A stretch of 64,000 nt of DNA from an uncultured Olleya sp. (GTDB lineage: Bacteria; Bacteroidota; Bacteroidia; Flavobacteriales; Flavobacteriaceae). Of this stretch, positions 52,267 through 62,000 are shown piece after piece. The translations under genes and the position numbers were made by a program. Within the stretch, counting starts at the first letter, position 1, and every line of letters starts with the position of its first letter. The notes beneath the pieces were generated by a model that saw only the letters and a list, made by a program, of their open reading frames with translations, was not told where the DNA came from and ran no database searches. Location of the stretch: positions 278,708 through 342,707 of the forward strand of contig CANNFD010000003.1 of NCBI GenBank assembly GCA_947503885.1, written 5' to 3'.

Positions 52267-55200
52267 TTAAAAATAAGCTTTTAATTGTACGTTTCCAGTA
52301 TGTATAGTTTTGCTAGTTTCAGTTTTGCGACCAAAATAAGTTAGGTTTAAATCTAAAAATTTGGTTAGTTTTTTTTGAGCTAGTAAGGTCCAAGTAAAGT
52401 TTTTTCCTGGTTGTAAACCTTCTAGCATTTGGAAAGCAACAGGGCTATTAGCATTACCTTCAAAGTTGTTGTTAAACACATTAAATTCGCCAGAAACAGC
52501 TCCAACCTGAGCATTGTCTTTTGGAGAAAACGCAAAAGACAGACCGTATTTTTGCTGTTTTAAGGCCTCTAAATTATTGATGGTATTGTCTTTATTGGTA
52601 AATTGATAAAACACATCAAACTGCACATTGTCGTTTAATAAATAGGATAATTTTGGATTAAATTTATTGGAGTCGATATCAAAATTTTTACTGCTAAAGT
52701 TTTCACTATTGCTAAATTGTTGCTCTAAAGCAGTGGTGATTGTTACTAACCAGCTGTTTTTAATTTTATGTATAAAATTAAGTTGATGACTTTTTAAATT
52801 ATTTTCGATAAATCCGAAGCTTAATGTATTTTCGCTACTATTCCATAGATAAGTGTAGGATGTTGTATAGCGTTGTTTGCCTCGATTAAAAAACAATATA
52901 TTTCTAAAATTAAGTGTTAGTCCAAGTTGGTTGTCTTTATCTGCGCTAAATGGGTTTAGATCAAAATCTGAATCATTTCGTTTAATTTTTCTATCAATCA
53001 AATAACTACTTTGATTGTAAAATTTAGAAATTAAAAGTTTTGTTTTGTTCTCAGAGTCCACCCAATTATTAGGATTTAAAGTTATAGTTTGACTAAGTCT
53101 GTTTTGATGCGTTTTTATAAAGACTTGATTTGGTAATAAAACTCTAATGTATTCTCCTTGGTCTTGGAATTGTGCAATTTCAAACTCCTCTAACTCTTGG
53201 ATACCATTTTGATTATAATCAATCCAAGTATAAGCGCCTTGACCAGGCTCAACTTGGACATAAGTAAAATCTTGTTGAGGTAAGGTTCCTGAATTAGTTT
53301 CGAAAGCGGTGTTCCAAAGGATTCCATTTTTTAGAAAGCGTTGATTAAAGAGTAAACGAGAGTTTAATGAGTTTTCATTAGCTTTTTCTTGGTCTTTATT
53401 TTTTAAGGTTCGGTAATTAACATAAAGGGAAAGGTTTGTAGTATTGTTTTTAAGTAATCGCGAATCTAAATAGTAAGTGTTGGACGCGTTTACACGATCA
53501 AGTTTTCCGTTACGCAAACTATCATTGACGCGATATTTGTAACCAACCTCTGCATAAACATTAGTACTGTCTCCGATACCAGTAAAAGCTTCGTAGGCTG
53601 AAAAACGTTGCGTTAAGTCTGTAAATTGTTGTGTTTGGTTAATACGTTCTTTGTTTTCTTCAGCAGAAAAACCTGCACCTACCCATTGTTTTTTTAAATT
53701 ATAAATGGCACTATTATATGTTCTGAAAAATTTAGAAGAATTAAAAGCTCCATCTGCTTTTAAGATACTGGATGCTGTATTTAAACGTATTTTACCAATT
53801 TTTAAATTTGCGTTTAAATTATGTCGATTACCATTAAAGTTTTCAGAATAATTTAAGTGTTGAAAATTGTAATTGATTTGTCCTTTTTTATAATGATGGC
53901 TTTGTAACCCAGCAGAGAGTAATGCTTGATTTCCTAAATTGGTGTTTAATAGGCTAGAGTTATCTTGGCTTAAATTCCAATCACGATTAAATTCTGGCGC
54001 ATATAAACGTTGGATGGTTTTAAAATCTTGTTGGATATAATCTGCGTCAAAAACTGCATTAACATTCCATAAACTATCGTTTTTAATAAGCTTTTGTTGG
54101 ATGGTTAGTTTGCTTCCAAAACCATTATTGTTTTGATCGTCTAAACTTGAAAATAAATTAAGATCATTTTTACTACCTGCAATTTCAAAGCCAATTTTTG
54201 TGTTTTCTGTGGGATTGTATTCTCCATTAACAGTAGCAATTTGCAATAATGTTGGAGATACTAATTGTATTATTGGTGCATAATTACCTTGTGGGATACC
54301 TGCTATTGGCGCTGTATACTCATAAATATTATTAATAGCATTACTTGAGGATAATATATAGTTGCCCTGATTATCGCCTACCAAAGTAAAGGTCACACCA
54401 AATAGTGTGTCATCTGGATTGTTAGAAAACACGTAAATCTCTTCTCCATTTAATACTTCTTTTTTATATAAAATTCTGTTTTCATTAAAAGTTTCAGGTA
54501 TTTCAGAAGGTGCTACCATTTGCTGATTATCATCACCAGCATTACTTAGTATTATTACTTGATCTTCGGATAAATTTTGCTGCAAAGGGTTGTTTTTTGA
54601 GTCATTTTCAGAATATACAGATACACCTAGCTTTAGTTTGTCACTTTCATGATTTCCACCACCATAAGCTACAATTCTAGAGTAATTTCTTTCAGAATAT
54701 TGGAAATCAATGCTTACTCTCATTTCTGAGGTTACGGGGTAGGTGGCGTTAAAAATAATCTCACCAGCGTTGTAATCTATTATGTAGTCTTCATTTTCGC
54801 CACGTTTTAAAGCGACACCATTAACATAAACGGTTTCGCTACCTGAGACAATTAACACAAAAAGCTGACCGTTTTGACCTTGCAATTTGTAAGGACCTTG
54901 ATTACCTTCTTGAGCTGTAAATTGATAGTTGGTAAATTGACCACGTACTAAAGCGCCAGACGCAAACACATTAGTCTTTTGGTCGTCGTCTCCAAACTTA
55001 GCTTTAACCTGTAAACCTTGTACACGTTTGGTAAAGGACGCAAAGTAAGACTGTGTATTGGTTAGGTCTATGTCTCCAGCGCGTATTGCCCAATCGTCAG
55101 AAAACAATTCTAAAAACACTTGGTCAAACTCGTCTAAACGTTGGGAGTAACCACTTTCTTGTAAAGGGATATTTGCATCTTGGATACTGGCACGAAGCGA

Positions 55201-55710
55201 TACTTTATCGTTTAGTTTACCGGTAATTTGTAAATCAAGCTCACTATTTAAAACAGAGTTTTGATTATTACCAATAGTTACACCGCGACTAATACTTCCG
55301 GAAGTTGTTAATCCATCAAAAGGTTTGTAAGTGCTGGTTGAATTGGGTTGGGATAGTTTTACTAATTTATTTATGTTATCTGTATTTTCTACAATAACGC
55401 TTTTGTCAAACTGTTTATAGGTTCTGGTTAAAAACTCGGGATAATTTTGATAATTAATAACTACCGAGTCGGTTTCTATTGGTTTAAGTAAAGTAATTAT
55501 AGATTTACTAAAATCTACGTTGTAATAAGAGGAGTCCAGTATGACACCTTCTGTTGTTTCAACTTTAAAGCCATTTGTATTAATGCTAACACTGTCTATG
55601 ATTATGGTTTTATTGGCTTTAAAAGTTTTTTGGTTTAACCCATTAGTTTGTTCTTGCGCAAAAGCAAAAATTCCGAAGAAAAAAAAGAAACAAGTAATGG
55701 TTAATTTCAT
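52267..55710 (-). CDS. Giant predicted outer-membrane beta-barrel protein
   Basis: The 1147-residue product has a signal peptide (FGIFAFAQEQ) and a mostly beta-rich body with many alternating strands ending in an aromatic residue (QLKAYF), the usual C-terminus of outer-membrane barrels. The N-terminal part (about 120-250) has a conserved plug-like stretch (GSISRGVTIGNNQNSVLN, LFSDDWAIRAGDIDLTN), then the motif SETVYVNGVALKRGENEDY-IIDYNAGEIIF, and the rest is a long series of barrel-like strands. The VYVNG...IDY...IIF pattern recalls parts of SprA, the T9SS translocon, but the length (SprA is about 2400) and the rest do not fit. No TonB box is clear. Function unknown. Confidence 0.72.
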   Translation of the reverse strand: MKLTITCFFFFFGIFAFAQEQTNGLNQKTFKANKTIIIDSVSINTNGFKVETTEGVILDSSYYNVDFSKSIITLLKPIETDSVVINYQNYPEFLTRTYKQFDKSVIVENTDNINKLVKLSQPNSTSTYKPFDGLTTSGSISRGVTIGNNQNSVLNSELDLQITGKLNDKVSLRASIQDANIPLQESGYSQRLDEFDQVFLELFSDDWAIRAGDIDLTNTQSYFASFTKRVQGLQVKAKFGDDDQKTNVFASGALVRGQFTNYQFTAQEGNQGPYKLQGQNGQLFVLIVSGSETVYVNGVALKRGENEDYIIDYNAGEIIFNATYPVTSEMRVSIDFQYSERNYSRIVAYGGGNHESDKLKLGVSVYSENDSKNNPLQQNLSEDQVIILSNAGDDNQQMVAPSEIPETFNENRILYKKEVLNGEEIYVFSNNPDDTLFGVTFTLVGDNQGNYILSSSNAINNIYEYTAPIAGIPQGNYAPIIQLVSPTLLQIATVNGEYNPTENTKIGFEIAGSKNDLNLFSSLDDQNNNGFGSKLTIQQKLIKNDSLWNVNAVFDADYIQQDFKTIQRLYAPEFNRDWNLSQDNSSLLNTNLGNQALLSAGLQSHHYKKGQINYNFQHLNYSENFNGNRHNLNANLKIGKIRLNTASSILKADGAFNSSKFFRTYNSAIYNLKKQWVGAGFSAEENKERINQTQQFTDLTQRFSAYEAFTGIGDSTNVYAEVGYKYRVNDSLRNGKLDRVNASNTYYLDSRLLKNNTTNLSLYVNYRTLKNKDQEKANENSLNSRLLFNQRFLKNGILWNTAFETNSGTLPQQDFTYVQVEPGQGAYTWIDYNQNGIQELEEFEIAQFQDQGEYIRVLLPNQVFIKTHQNRLSQTITLNPNNWVDSENKTKLLISKFYNQSSYLIDRKIKRNDSDFDLNPFSADKDNQLGLTLNFRNILFFNRGKQRYTTSYTYLWNSSENTLSFGFIENNLKSHQLNFIHKIKNSWLVTITTALEQQFSNSENFSSKNFDIDSNKFNPKLSYLLNDNVQFDVFYQFTNKDNTINNLEALKQQKYGLSFAFSPKDNAQVGAVSGEFNVFNNNFEGNANSPVAFQMLEGLQPGKNFTWTLLAQKKLTKFLDLNLTYFGRKTETSKTIHTGNVQLKAYF

Positions 55711-55918
55711 CTTTAGCTATAACATTAAAATCACCAGATTATTTTGTTTAAATTTTTTCAGTTAAAATGGTGTATTTTATCTTGTAAAAGTAAAGCATTA
55801 TTTATTTTAGCAGAAAGAAATATAAAAGTCATTAAACTTGAGTATAAAAAAGGGTTTTATTTAAACTAGTTATGCTTGCCAAACGACTTATATTATACAT
55901 AAAACAAATATCAAACAC

Positions 55919-56680
55919 ATGAAAATAATCTCATACAACGTTAACGGAATTCGTGCTGCAATCAAAAAAGGATTTATAGAATGGTTACAAATTGCAAGCC
56001 CAGACGTAATCTGTTTACAAGAGATAAAAGCAATGGAGGACCAGTTGGATTTAGATTTGTTTAAAGACGCTGGGTATCATTATAACTACTGGTTTAGTGC
56101 CCAAAAAAAAGGCTATAGTGGTGTGGCTGTGTTATGTAAAACAAAACCTAATCATGTAGAGTATGGTACAGGAATAGAATCTATGGACTTTGAAGGCAGA
56201 AATCTTCGTGTAGATTACGATAACTTGTCTATAATGAGCATGTATTTGCCTTCAGGGACAAATGCAGCAAGATTAGAACATAAGTTTGAATATATGGATT
56301 TAATCCACGAGTATTTAAACCAATTAAAAAAAGAAAACCCAAACCTAGTTGTTTGCGGAGACTATAATATATGTCATCAAGAAATTGACATCCACAACCC
56401 AAAAATGAAAGGTGTGTCAGGTTTTTTACCAGAAGAGCGTGAGTGGTTAGGTAATTTTATAGATAGTGGTTTTATAGACTCGTTTAGATATTTAAACCCT
56501 GACCGTCAAGAATATTCTTGGTGGAGCTATCGTGCAAACTCTAGAGCCAATAATAAAGGGTGGCGTTTAGATTATGCAATGGTAAGCCAACCACTACAAC
56601 AAAAAATAAAAAGAGCAGTTATATTACCAGAAGCAAAGCATAGTGACCATTGTCCTATATTAGTTCAAATAGAATCATAA
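55919..56680 (+). CDS. xthA: Exodeoxyribonuclease III
   Basis: The 253-residue protein has all ExoIII/AP-endonuclease motifs: SYNVNGIRAA with the metal-binding Asn, CLQEIKA with the catalytic Glu, GDYNICH with the Asp/Asn pair, WRLDYAM and the terminal SDHCPI histidine. The enzyme repairs abasic sites and trims 3-prime ends in the cytosol. The start (MKIISYNVNG) is typical for the family. It is followed 15 bases later by the OmpA-family gene on the same strand, probably on one transcript. I see no exact promoter match in the 208-base gap upstream; TATGCTTG at about 55870-55877 is a one-mismatch candidate. Confidence 0.96.
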   Translation: MKIISYNVNGIRAAIKKGFIEWLQIASPDVICLQEIKAMEDQLDLDLFKDAGYHYNYWFSAQKKGYSGVAVLCKTKPNHVEYGTGIESMDFEGRNLRVDYDNLSIMSMYLPSGTNAARLEHKFEYMDLIHEYLNQLKKENPNLVVCGDYNICHQEIDIHNPKMKGVSGFLPEEREWLGNFIDSGFIDSFRYLNPDRQEYSWWSYRANSRANNKGWRLDYAMVSQPLQQKIKRAVILPEAKHSDHCPILVQIES

Positions 56681-56695
56681 TCCCAAATTATAAAA

Positions 56696-57649
56696 ATGAA
56701 AAACACAATCACCTTATTACTATTAGTTTTTATCGCTAGCAGTTGCGTCTCTCCAAAAGTTTATAAAGAGTTAGAAGGTAAATATGCTGGCTTAAAAAAA
56801 GAAAACAGAAATCTAAAAACAGAAAATCAAGAATTGCTTGACGCTAAAAACAGTTTAGAAAACGATCTAACACTACTTAGTAATAAGTACAGCGATGCAT
56901 TAGAAAAAATAGATAGGTTAGAGACCGATTACGCCTCAACCCAAAGTAAGTATGACGCCTTAAAAGCGTCATATGATGCATTAGACGCCAATAGCAGTTC
57001 TGCAATTGCAGCAAATACACAAAAAAACAGAGAGCTTTTAGCTCAATTAGAAACTAAAGGACAAGCATTAGCAGCAGAAAACGCAAGATTAGAGCAACTT
57101 AAAAAAGAGTTAGAGTCGCGCTCGCAACGTGTAGCAGATCTAGAAAGTATCATAGCAGCTAAAGAAGCAGAGATGACAGCACTAAAAAACGCAATCTCTA
57201 GCGCCTTAACAGATTTTGAAGGTAAAGGACTAACGGTAGAGCAGCGTAACGGTAAAGTATACGTCTCCATGGAAAACAAACTATTATTCCAATCAGGTAG
57301 TTGGGCAGTAGGTACGCAGGGTCGTAAAGCAGTTAAGCAATTAGGTAGCGTTTTAGGCGATAATCCAGAAATCTCAGTCCTAATAGAAGGGCACACGGAT
57401 AATGCACCATATTCTCCAAGAGGAAACATTAATGACAATTGGGATTTATCAACAAAACGTGCTACAGCGATTGTTACTATTTTACAAGAAAACCCAAATA
57501 TTAAAGCAGATAATTTAACAGCAGCAGGTCGTGGCGAGTATGCACCTATTGCACCAAATACAACAGCAGAAGGTAAAGCAAAAAACCGTCGTATAGAAGT
57601 GATTTTAACACCAAAGTTGGACAAAATAACTAACCTATTAAATAATTAA
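56696..57649 (+). CDS. OmpA-family peptidoglycan-binding lipoprotein
   Basis: The 317-residue protein has a lipoprotein signal (lipid Cys17, FIASSCVSPK), a long coiled coil (about 22-165) and a C-terminal OmpA-like domain (about 190-312) with the peptidoglycan-binding residues in LIEGHTDNAPYSP and WDLSTKRATAIV and the terminal AKNRRIEVIL. It should tether the outer membrane to the cell wall across the periplasm, the coiled coil acting as spacer. Downstream are a palindromic element and a strong terminator. Confidence 0.92.
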   Translation: MKNTITLLLLVFIASSCVSPKVYKELEGKYAGLKKENRNLKTENQELLDAKNSLENDLTLLSNKYSDALEKIDRLETDYASTQSKYDALKASYDALDANSSSAIAANTQKNRELLAQLETKGQALAAENARLEQLKKELESRSQRVADLESIIAAKEAEMTALKNAISSALTDFEGKGLTVEQRNGKVYVSMENKLLFQSGSWAVGTQGRKAVKQLGSVLGDNPEISVLIEGHTDNAPYSPRGNINDNWDLSTKRATAIVTILQENPNIKADNLTAAGRGEYAPIAPNTTAEGKAKNRRIEVILTPKLDKITNLLNN

Positions 57650-57666
57650 AAAGTTATAGTGTCTAA

Positions 57667-57760
57667 TTTGGGCGTTACCACAAGGGTCGCGCTATCCATT
57701 ATATCTTTTTTTGCCATATATGGCAGCAAAAAAAGGATGCCATTACTATCGCTAACGCAA
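57667..57760. repeat. Long imperfect palindromic intergenic element
   Basis: Outer arms GCGTTA (57672-57677) and TAACGC (57753-57758) enclose a second level of inverted sequence and a central hairpin in which T-rich and A-rich runs (CTTTTTTTGCC and GGCAGCAAAAAAAGG) flank the perfect palindrome TGCCATATATGGCA (57712-57725). The element sits 20 bases after the OmpA gene stop and before the terminator at 57773. From memory it resembles a palindromic intergenic repeat (GGGCGTTACC... GGGTCG...TATCC...CTAACGC) recurring in Flavobacteriia genomes. Only one copy is present in this window. Confidence 0.6.
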
Positions 57761-57772
57761 ACCTTAATAAAC

Positions 57773-57813
57773 AAAAGACCTTTAATTACTAACAATAATT
57801 AAAGGTCTTTTTA
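57773..57813 (+). terminator. Rho-independent terminator of xthA-OmpA transcript
   Basis: A perfect 16-base-pair stem (57773-57788 with 57796-57811, core GACCTTTAATTA) has a seven-base loop, an A-run before it and a T-run after it. Confidence 0.85.
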
Positions 57814-57840
57814 TATTTGTTTAAAAGTAAAACCACTAAA

Positions 57841-58875
57841 ATGAAATACACAACACTACCAAACACAGATATTAAAGTCAGTAAAATATGTTTAGGGACC
57901 ATGACTTTTGGTAATCAAAATACCGAGGCAGAAGGACATGCACAATTAGACTATGCAATACAACAAGGAGTTAATTTTATTGACACTGCAGAGATGTATC
58001 CAGTACCTGCAACACCAGAAACATCAGGTAGAACAAGTAAAATAATAGGTAGTTGGTTAAAAAATCAAAAAAGAGAAGATTTAGTAGTAGCCTCAAAAAT
58101 AGCAGGACCCGGAGATTATACGGCACACATACGTACAACAGGATTTGCAGGTAACTCTATTAAAGAAGCGGTAAATTCAGAATTAAAAAGACTACAAACA
58201 GATTATATAGATGTGTTCCAATTACATTGGCCTGAACGCCAAACTAATACTTTTGGAGTTAGAGATTATAAGCATAACCCAAACGACCCGTGGATAGATA
58301 ATTTTAAAGAAGTTTTAGAAGCTTTAAACCAAGTAAAAAAAGAAGGGAAAATTAGAGAATTTGGATTATCTAACGAAAAAGCTTGGGGTACAATGCGTTA
58401 TTTGGAAGAGTCCAAAAACAACAATTTGCCAAGACCAATTACTATCCAAAATGCCTACTCATTATTAAACAGAGTTTTTGAAGGAGATATGGCAGAATTA
58501 TCAATTAGAGAACAGGTAGGTTTATTAGCGTATTCACCAATGGCTTTTGGTGTGCTTTCAGGTAAATATATTAAAGGTGTAGAAAGTGAAAACTCTAGAC
58601 TAAAACTTTTTCCAAGATTTGCTAGATACAGTAGTCAGCAATCTACACAAGCCACAAAAAAATATATGGATTTAGCAGAAGCTAATAATTTGACGTTAGC
58701 CCAAATGGCGTTAGCTTTTGTTAATGATCGTCCATTTGTAACTAGTAATATTATAGGAGCAACTAATTTAGATCAACTTAAAGAAAATATAAATTCTATT
58801 AATATAAATTTAAGTGAAGAATTAATGCAGGAGATTGAAAAAATTCATGCTGAGATTCCAAATCCAGCACCTTAA
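57841..58875 (+). CDS. tas: Tas-like NADP(H)-dependent aldo/keto reductase
   Basis: From the ATG at 57841 the protein has 344 residues; a TTG at 57817 just after the terminator is rejected because MKYTTLPNTDIKVSKICLG starts like the family. Catalytic residues are in IDTAEMYPVPATPETSG (Asp and Tyr), VVASKIAGPGD (Lys) and FQLHWPERQTNTFG (His). Sequence and length match E. coli Tas, including SLLNRVFEGDMAEL and NIIGATNLDQLKENI. It reduces carbonyl compounds with NADPH in the cytosol; the natural substrate is unclear. Single gene. Confidence 0.93.
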   Translation: MKYTTLPNTDIKVSKICLGTMTFGNQNTEAEGHAQLDYAIQQGVNFIDTAEMYPVPATPETSGRTSKIIGSWLKNQKREDLVVASKIAGPGDYTAHIRTTGFAGNSIKEAVNSELKRLQTDYIDVFQLHWPERQTNTFGVRDYKHNPNDPWIDNFKEVLEALNQVKKEGKIREFGLSNEKAWGTMRYLEESKNNNLPRPITIQNAYSLLNRVFEGDMAELSIREQVGLLAYSPMAFGVLSGKYIKGVESENSRLKLFPRFARYSSQQSTQATKKYMDLAEANNLTLAQMALAFVNDRPFVTSNIIGATNLDQLKENINSININLSEELMQEIEKIHAEIPNPAP

Positions 58876-59016
58876 TTTTTTGTGAGTAAATATGGACTAT
58901 TTAAAGGTGTTTTATCGATGATAAATGCAGTTGGTCTATAATAGTATTTTTAACATTTTTACGGATTGTTTTTTTTATAATTTAGGAGATTAAATTAACT
59001 AACGATTTCTCAAAAA

Positions 59017-62000
59017 ATGAAAAAAACTACGTTTATTTTAGCTTTGCTGCTATTGTTTATAGGTTGGCAAGCTAATTCACAAATTACAACTTACCCATAT
59101 TCGGAAGATTTTGAAGCAGGAGATGGAGGATGGATTGCAGATAATACCAATAATGGTACTTGGGCGCTTGGTTTACCAGCAAACCCAGTTATAAATAGTG
59201 CTGCTTCAGGTGCCAATTCATGGGTAACCAATTTAACAGGTAGTTATAACTCTTCAGAAAATTCTTATGTAACTAGTCCAGTTTTTGATTTATCATCATT
59301 AGCTGCACCAACAGTTCAATTTAGTATCTGGTGGCAATCAGAATTTAGTTGGGATGGAGCAGTTTTTCAAAGCTCAATCGATAACGGAGTAACTTGGCAA
59401 AATGTTGGAGCATTTGGAGATCCTAATAATTGGTTTACAGACGATTCTATAAGTGGTAATCCTGGAGGTCAGCCTGTTGGTTGGTCAGGGCGTAATGCTG
59501 CAAATGGTTCAAATGGATGGGTTACTGCAAATCACGTTTTAGTTGGTTTAGCAGGAGAAACAAATGTGATCTTTAGATTTGGATTTGGTTCTGACACATC
59601 TGTTAATGATGATGGTTTTGCTTTTGATGACATTACAATATTTAATACAGATTGTCCAAACCCTTCAGCATTAATTGCAGATGGTATAACAGCAAATTCA
59701 GTTGATTTAACTTGGACAGCTGGAGGTACAGAAACTGCATGGGAAGTAATAGTTCAACCAGCAGGAACTGGAGCGCCTACAGGCTCTGGAGACGCTACTA
59801 ATTTAAATGCACCTTATACAGATAATACTTTAGCACCAGCAACAGACTATGAAGCTTATGTAAGATCTAATTGCGGTACAGATTTTAGTGTATGGACTGG
59901 ACCAGTAACTTTTACTACAGCTTGTTCAGTATTTACACCAGATTATTATCAAGATTTTACTACTATACCAGCTAACTGTTGGGATGTAGCTGATAGTGGG
60001 GATGCAACTACAGGTCCTGGTGACTTAGGTACGTCTTCATGGGGTGATGATGGATTTCTTAATCTTAATAATGAAACTACTGGAGCTTACAGAATTAATT
60101 TATGGTTAGCATCAAAAAGCGATTGGTTATTAAGTCCTCTTTTTGATTTAACAGGAGTCCCTTTTCAAGTAGAATTTGACTTTGGAGTTATGGATTATGG
60201 TAGCGAAACTGTAGCAGGTACTCTAGGGTCTGATGATACAGTAGAGTTAATGATTACTACAGATAGTGGGGCAACATGGACTGTTTTACAAACATTTGAT
60301 GCAACAACAGTATTCCCTAATGCAGGAATGCATGTTGTACATGATCTTACAGCCTACTCAGGTGCTACAGCTCAATTTGGTATTAGAGCATCTGAAGGTA
60401 CAGTTGATGATTCAGCTGATAATGAAGTTTTTGTAGATAATTTCCAAGTACGTGCAATTCCTTCATGTTCAGATCCTTTAGGTTTAACAGCAACCGTAAC
60501 AGGAGATACAACAGCAGATATCACTTGGGATGCAGGTGGGACTGAAACAGAATGGCAAATATGGGTGCAACCTGCAGGAACAGGTGTGCCAACAACAGAT
60601 GGAGTTGTTACTACAACAAATGCGCCTTATCAAGCGACTGGTTTAACACCAAGTACAGCTTACGAAGTATATATTAGAGCTAACTGCGGTGCAAACGGAT
60701 ATAGTGTTTGGATTGGACCAGTTAATTTTTCAACGTTTAATACACCACCTCCTGCTCCGGTAGGGGTTACATGTGCATCAGGAACTTCTACTTTTATTTT
60801 TACAGAAGATTTTGGTACTGACACTAATACAGATCCAGTTGGATGGACAGGAAACGGATTTTCAGGTGATAATGGATTCTGGGATATAACAGGAGAAAAT
60901 GCAAATTCAACAGGGACAGGTCCAAATGTTACTTGGGACGGGAATCCAGGTATGCACTTAGAGTATGAAGCATCTGGAAACTCTGCTAATGTTGCGTCTG
61001 CAATTTCGCCAGCTATTGATTTAACTTTAGCTTTAGATGGAGCAGAACTTTCTTTTTGGATGCATGCTTTTGGTGGTGATATGGGAACTTTAAATGTAGG
61101 AGTTAGTACTTCTCAAACAGGACCATTTACAACTGAATATACATGGATAGGAGATTACCAAACTACAGCTGATCAACCTTGGATTCCTATTGGAATTAAT
61201 TTAGATGCGTATTTAGGTCAAGTAGTTTATGTAGAATTTAGTTATGCAGGAACAGGTGATGTATGGGAAGGTGATATGGCAATTGACCAAGTTCGAGTAG
61301 AATCTTGTGGAGATTTTTGTGTTGCACCTAGTAATATAACTGCAACTAATATAACTGAAACATCAGCTGATATTTCTTGGACACCAAATGGTGGAGAAAC
61401 ACAATGGAATTATGTTGTACAACCTGCAGGAACAGGTACACCAACTTCAGGAACAACTGTTAGTACAACAACTATATCTGAAACAGGATTAAATCCAGCT
61501 ACTGCTTATGAAGTTTATGTGCAATCAATTTGTGGTGCAGACACAAGTACATGGGCAGGACCTTTTAGTTTTTCAACATTATTACAATTTAACTTTACTT
61601 TAGATTGTGCAATAGATGGACCACAATCTATCGACTATTGTTACGATAGTAATGATACTAATGTGTTTACTTTTTCTTCAACAGATGGTACACCTCTTAA
61701 TTTAACAATTAATGCAGGACAAGTAGAAAACAATTTTGATGAGGTAATAGTATTAGATTCTGATGGGGTTACAAACTTAAATGCTGCTTCACCTTATGGT
61801 GTTGGTGGTCAATTAGCAGGACTAACTTTTCAATCTACAGGAGATACAATTTCATTTGCTGTTCAATCTGACGGAAGTGTTAGTTGTCAAAACGGAAATT
61901 ATACTTCTATTAACTTAACAGTTGCATGTGCAACTTGTGTAAATCCTGAGGCTACATATGTTGTAGTAGATGATTGTGCAACAGGAGATCAGTTTTTAGT

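Noticed and set aside
52267..55710. Gliding/secretion protein SprA
   Set aside because: Length is about half that of SprA and only a short motif is shared; no vesicle-associated PorV-type gene adjacent.
57043..57624. Long minus-strand open frame opposite the OmpA-family gene
   Set aside because: It is a shadow of the real gene: composition is unlike a protein of this genome (Ser/Pro/Cys-rich), no promoter or homologous motif is seen, and the plus strand has clear OmpA features.
57667..57760. Integron attC-like site
   Set aside because: The arms read GCGTTA...TAACGC, the opposite polarity of an attC (which begins with TAAC and ends with GTTA), and no integrase or cassette array is near.
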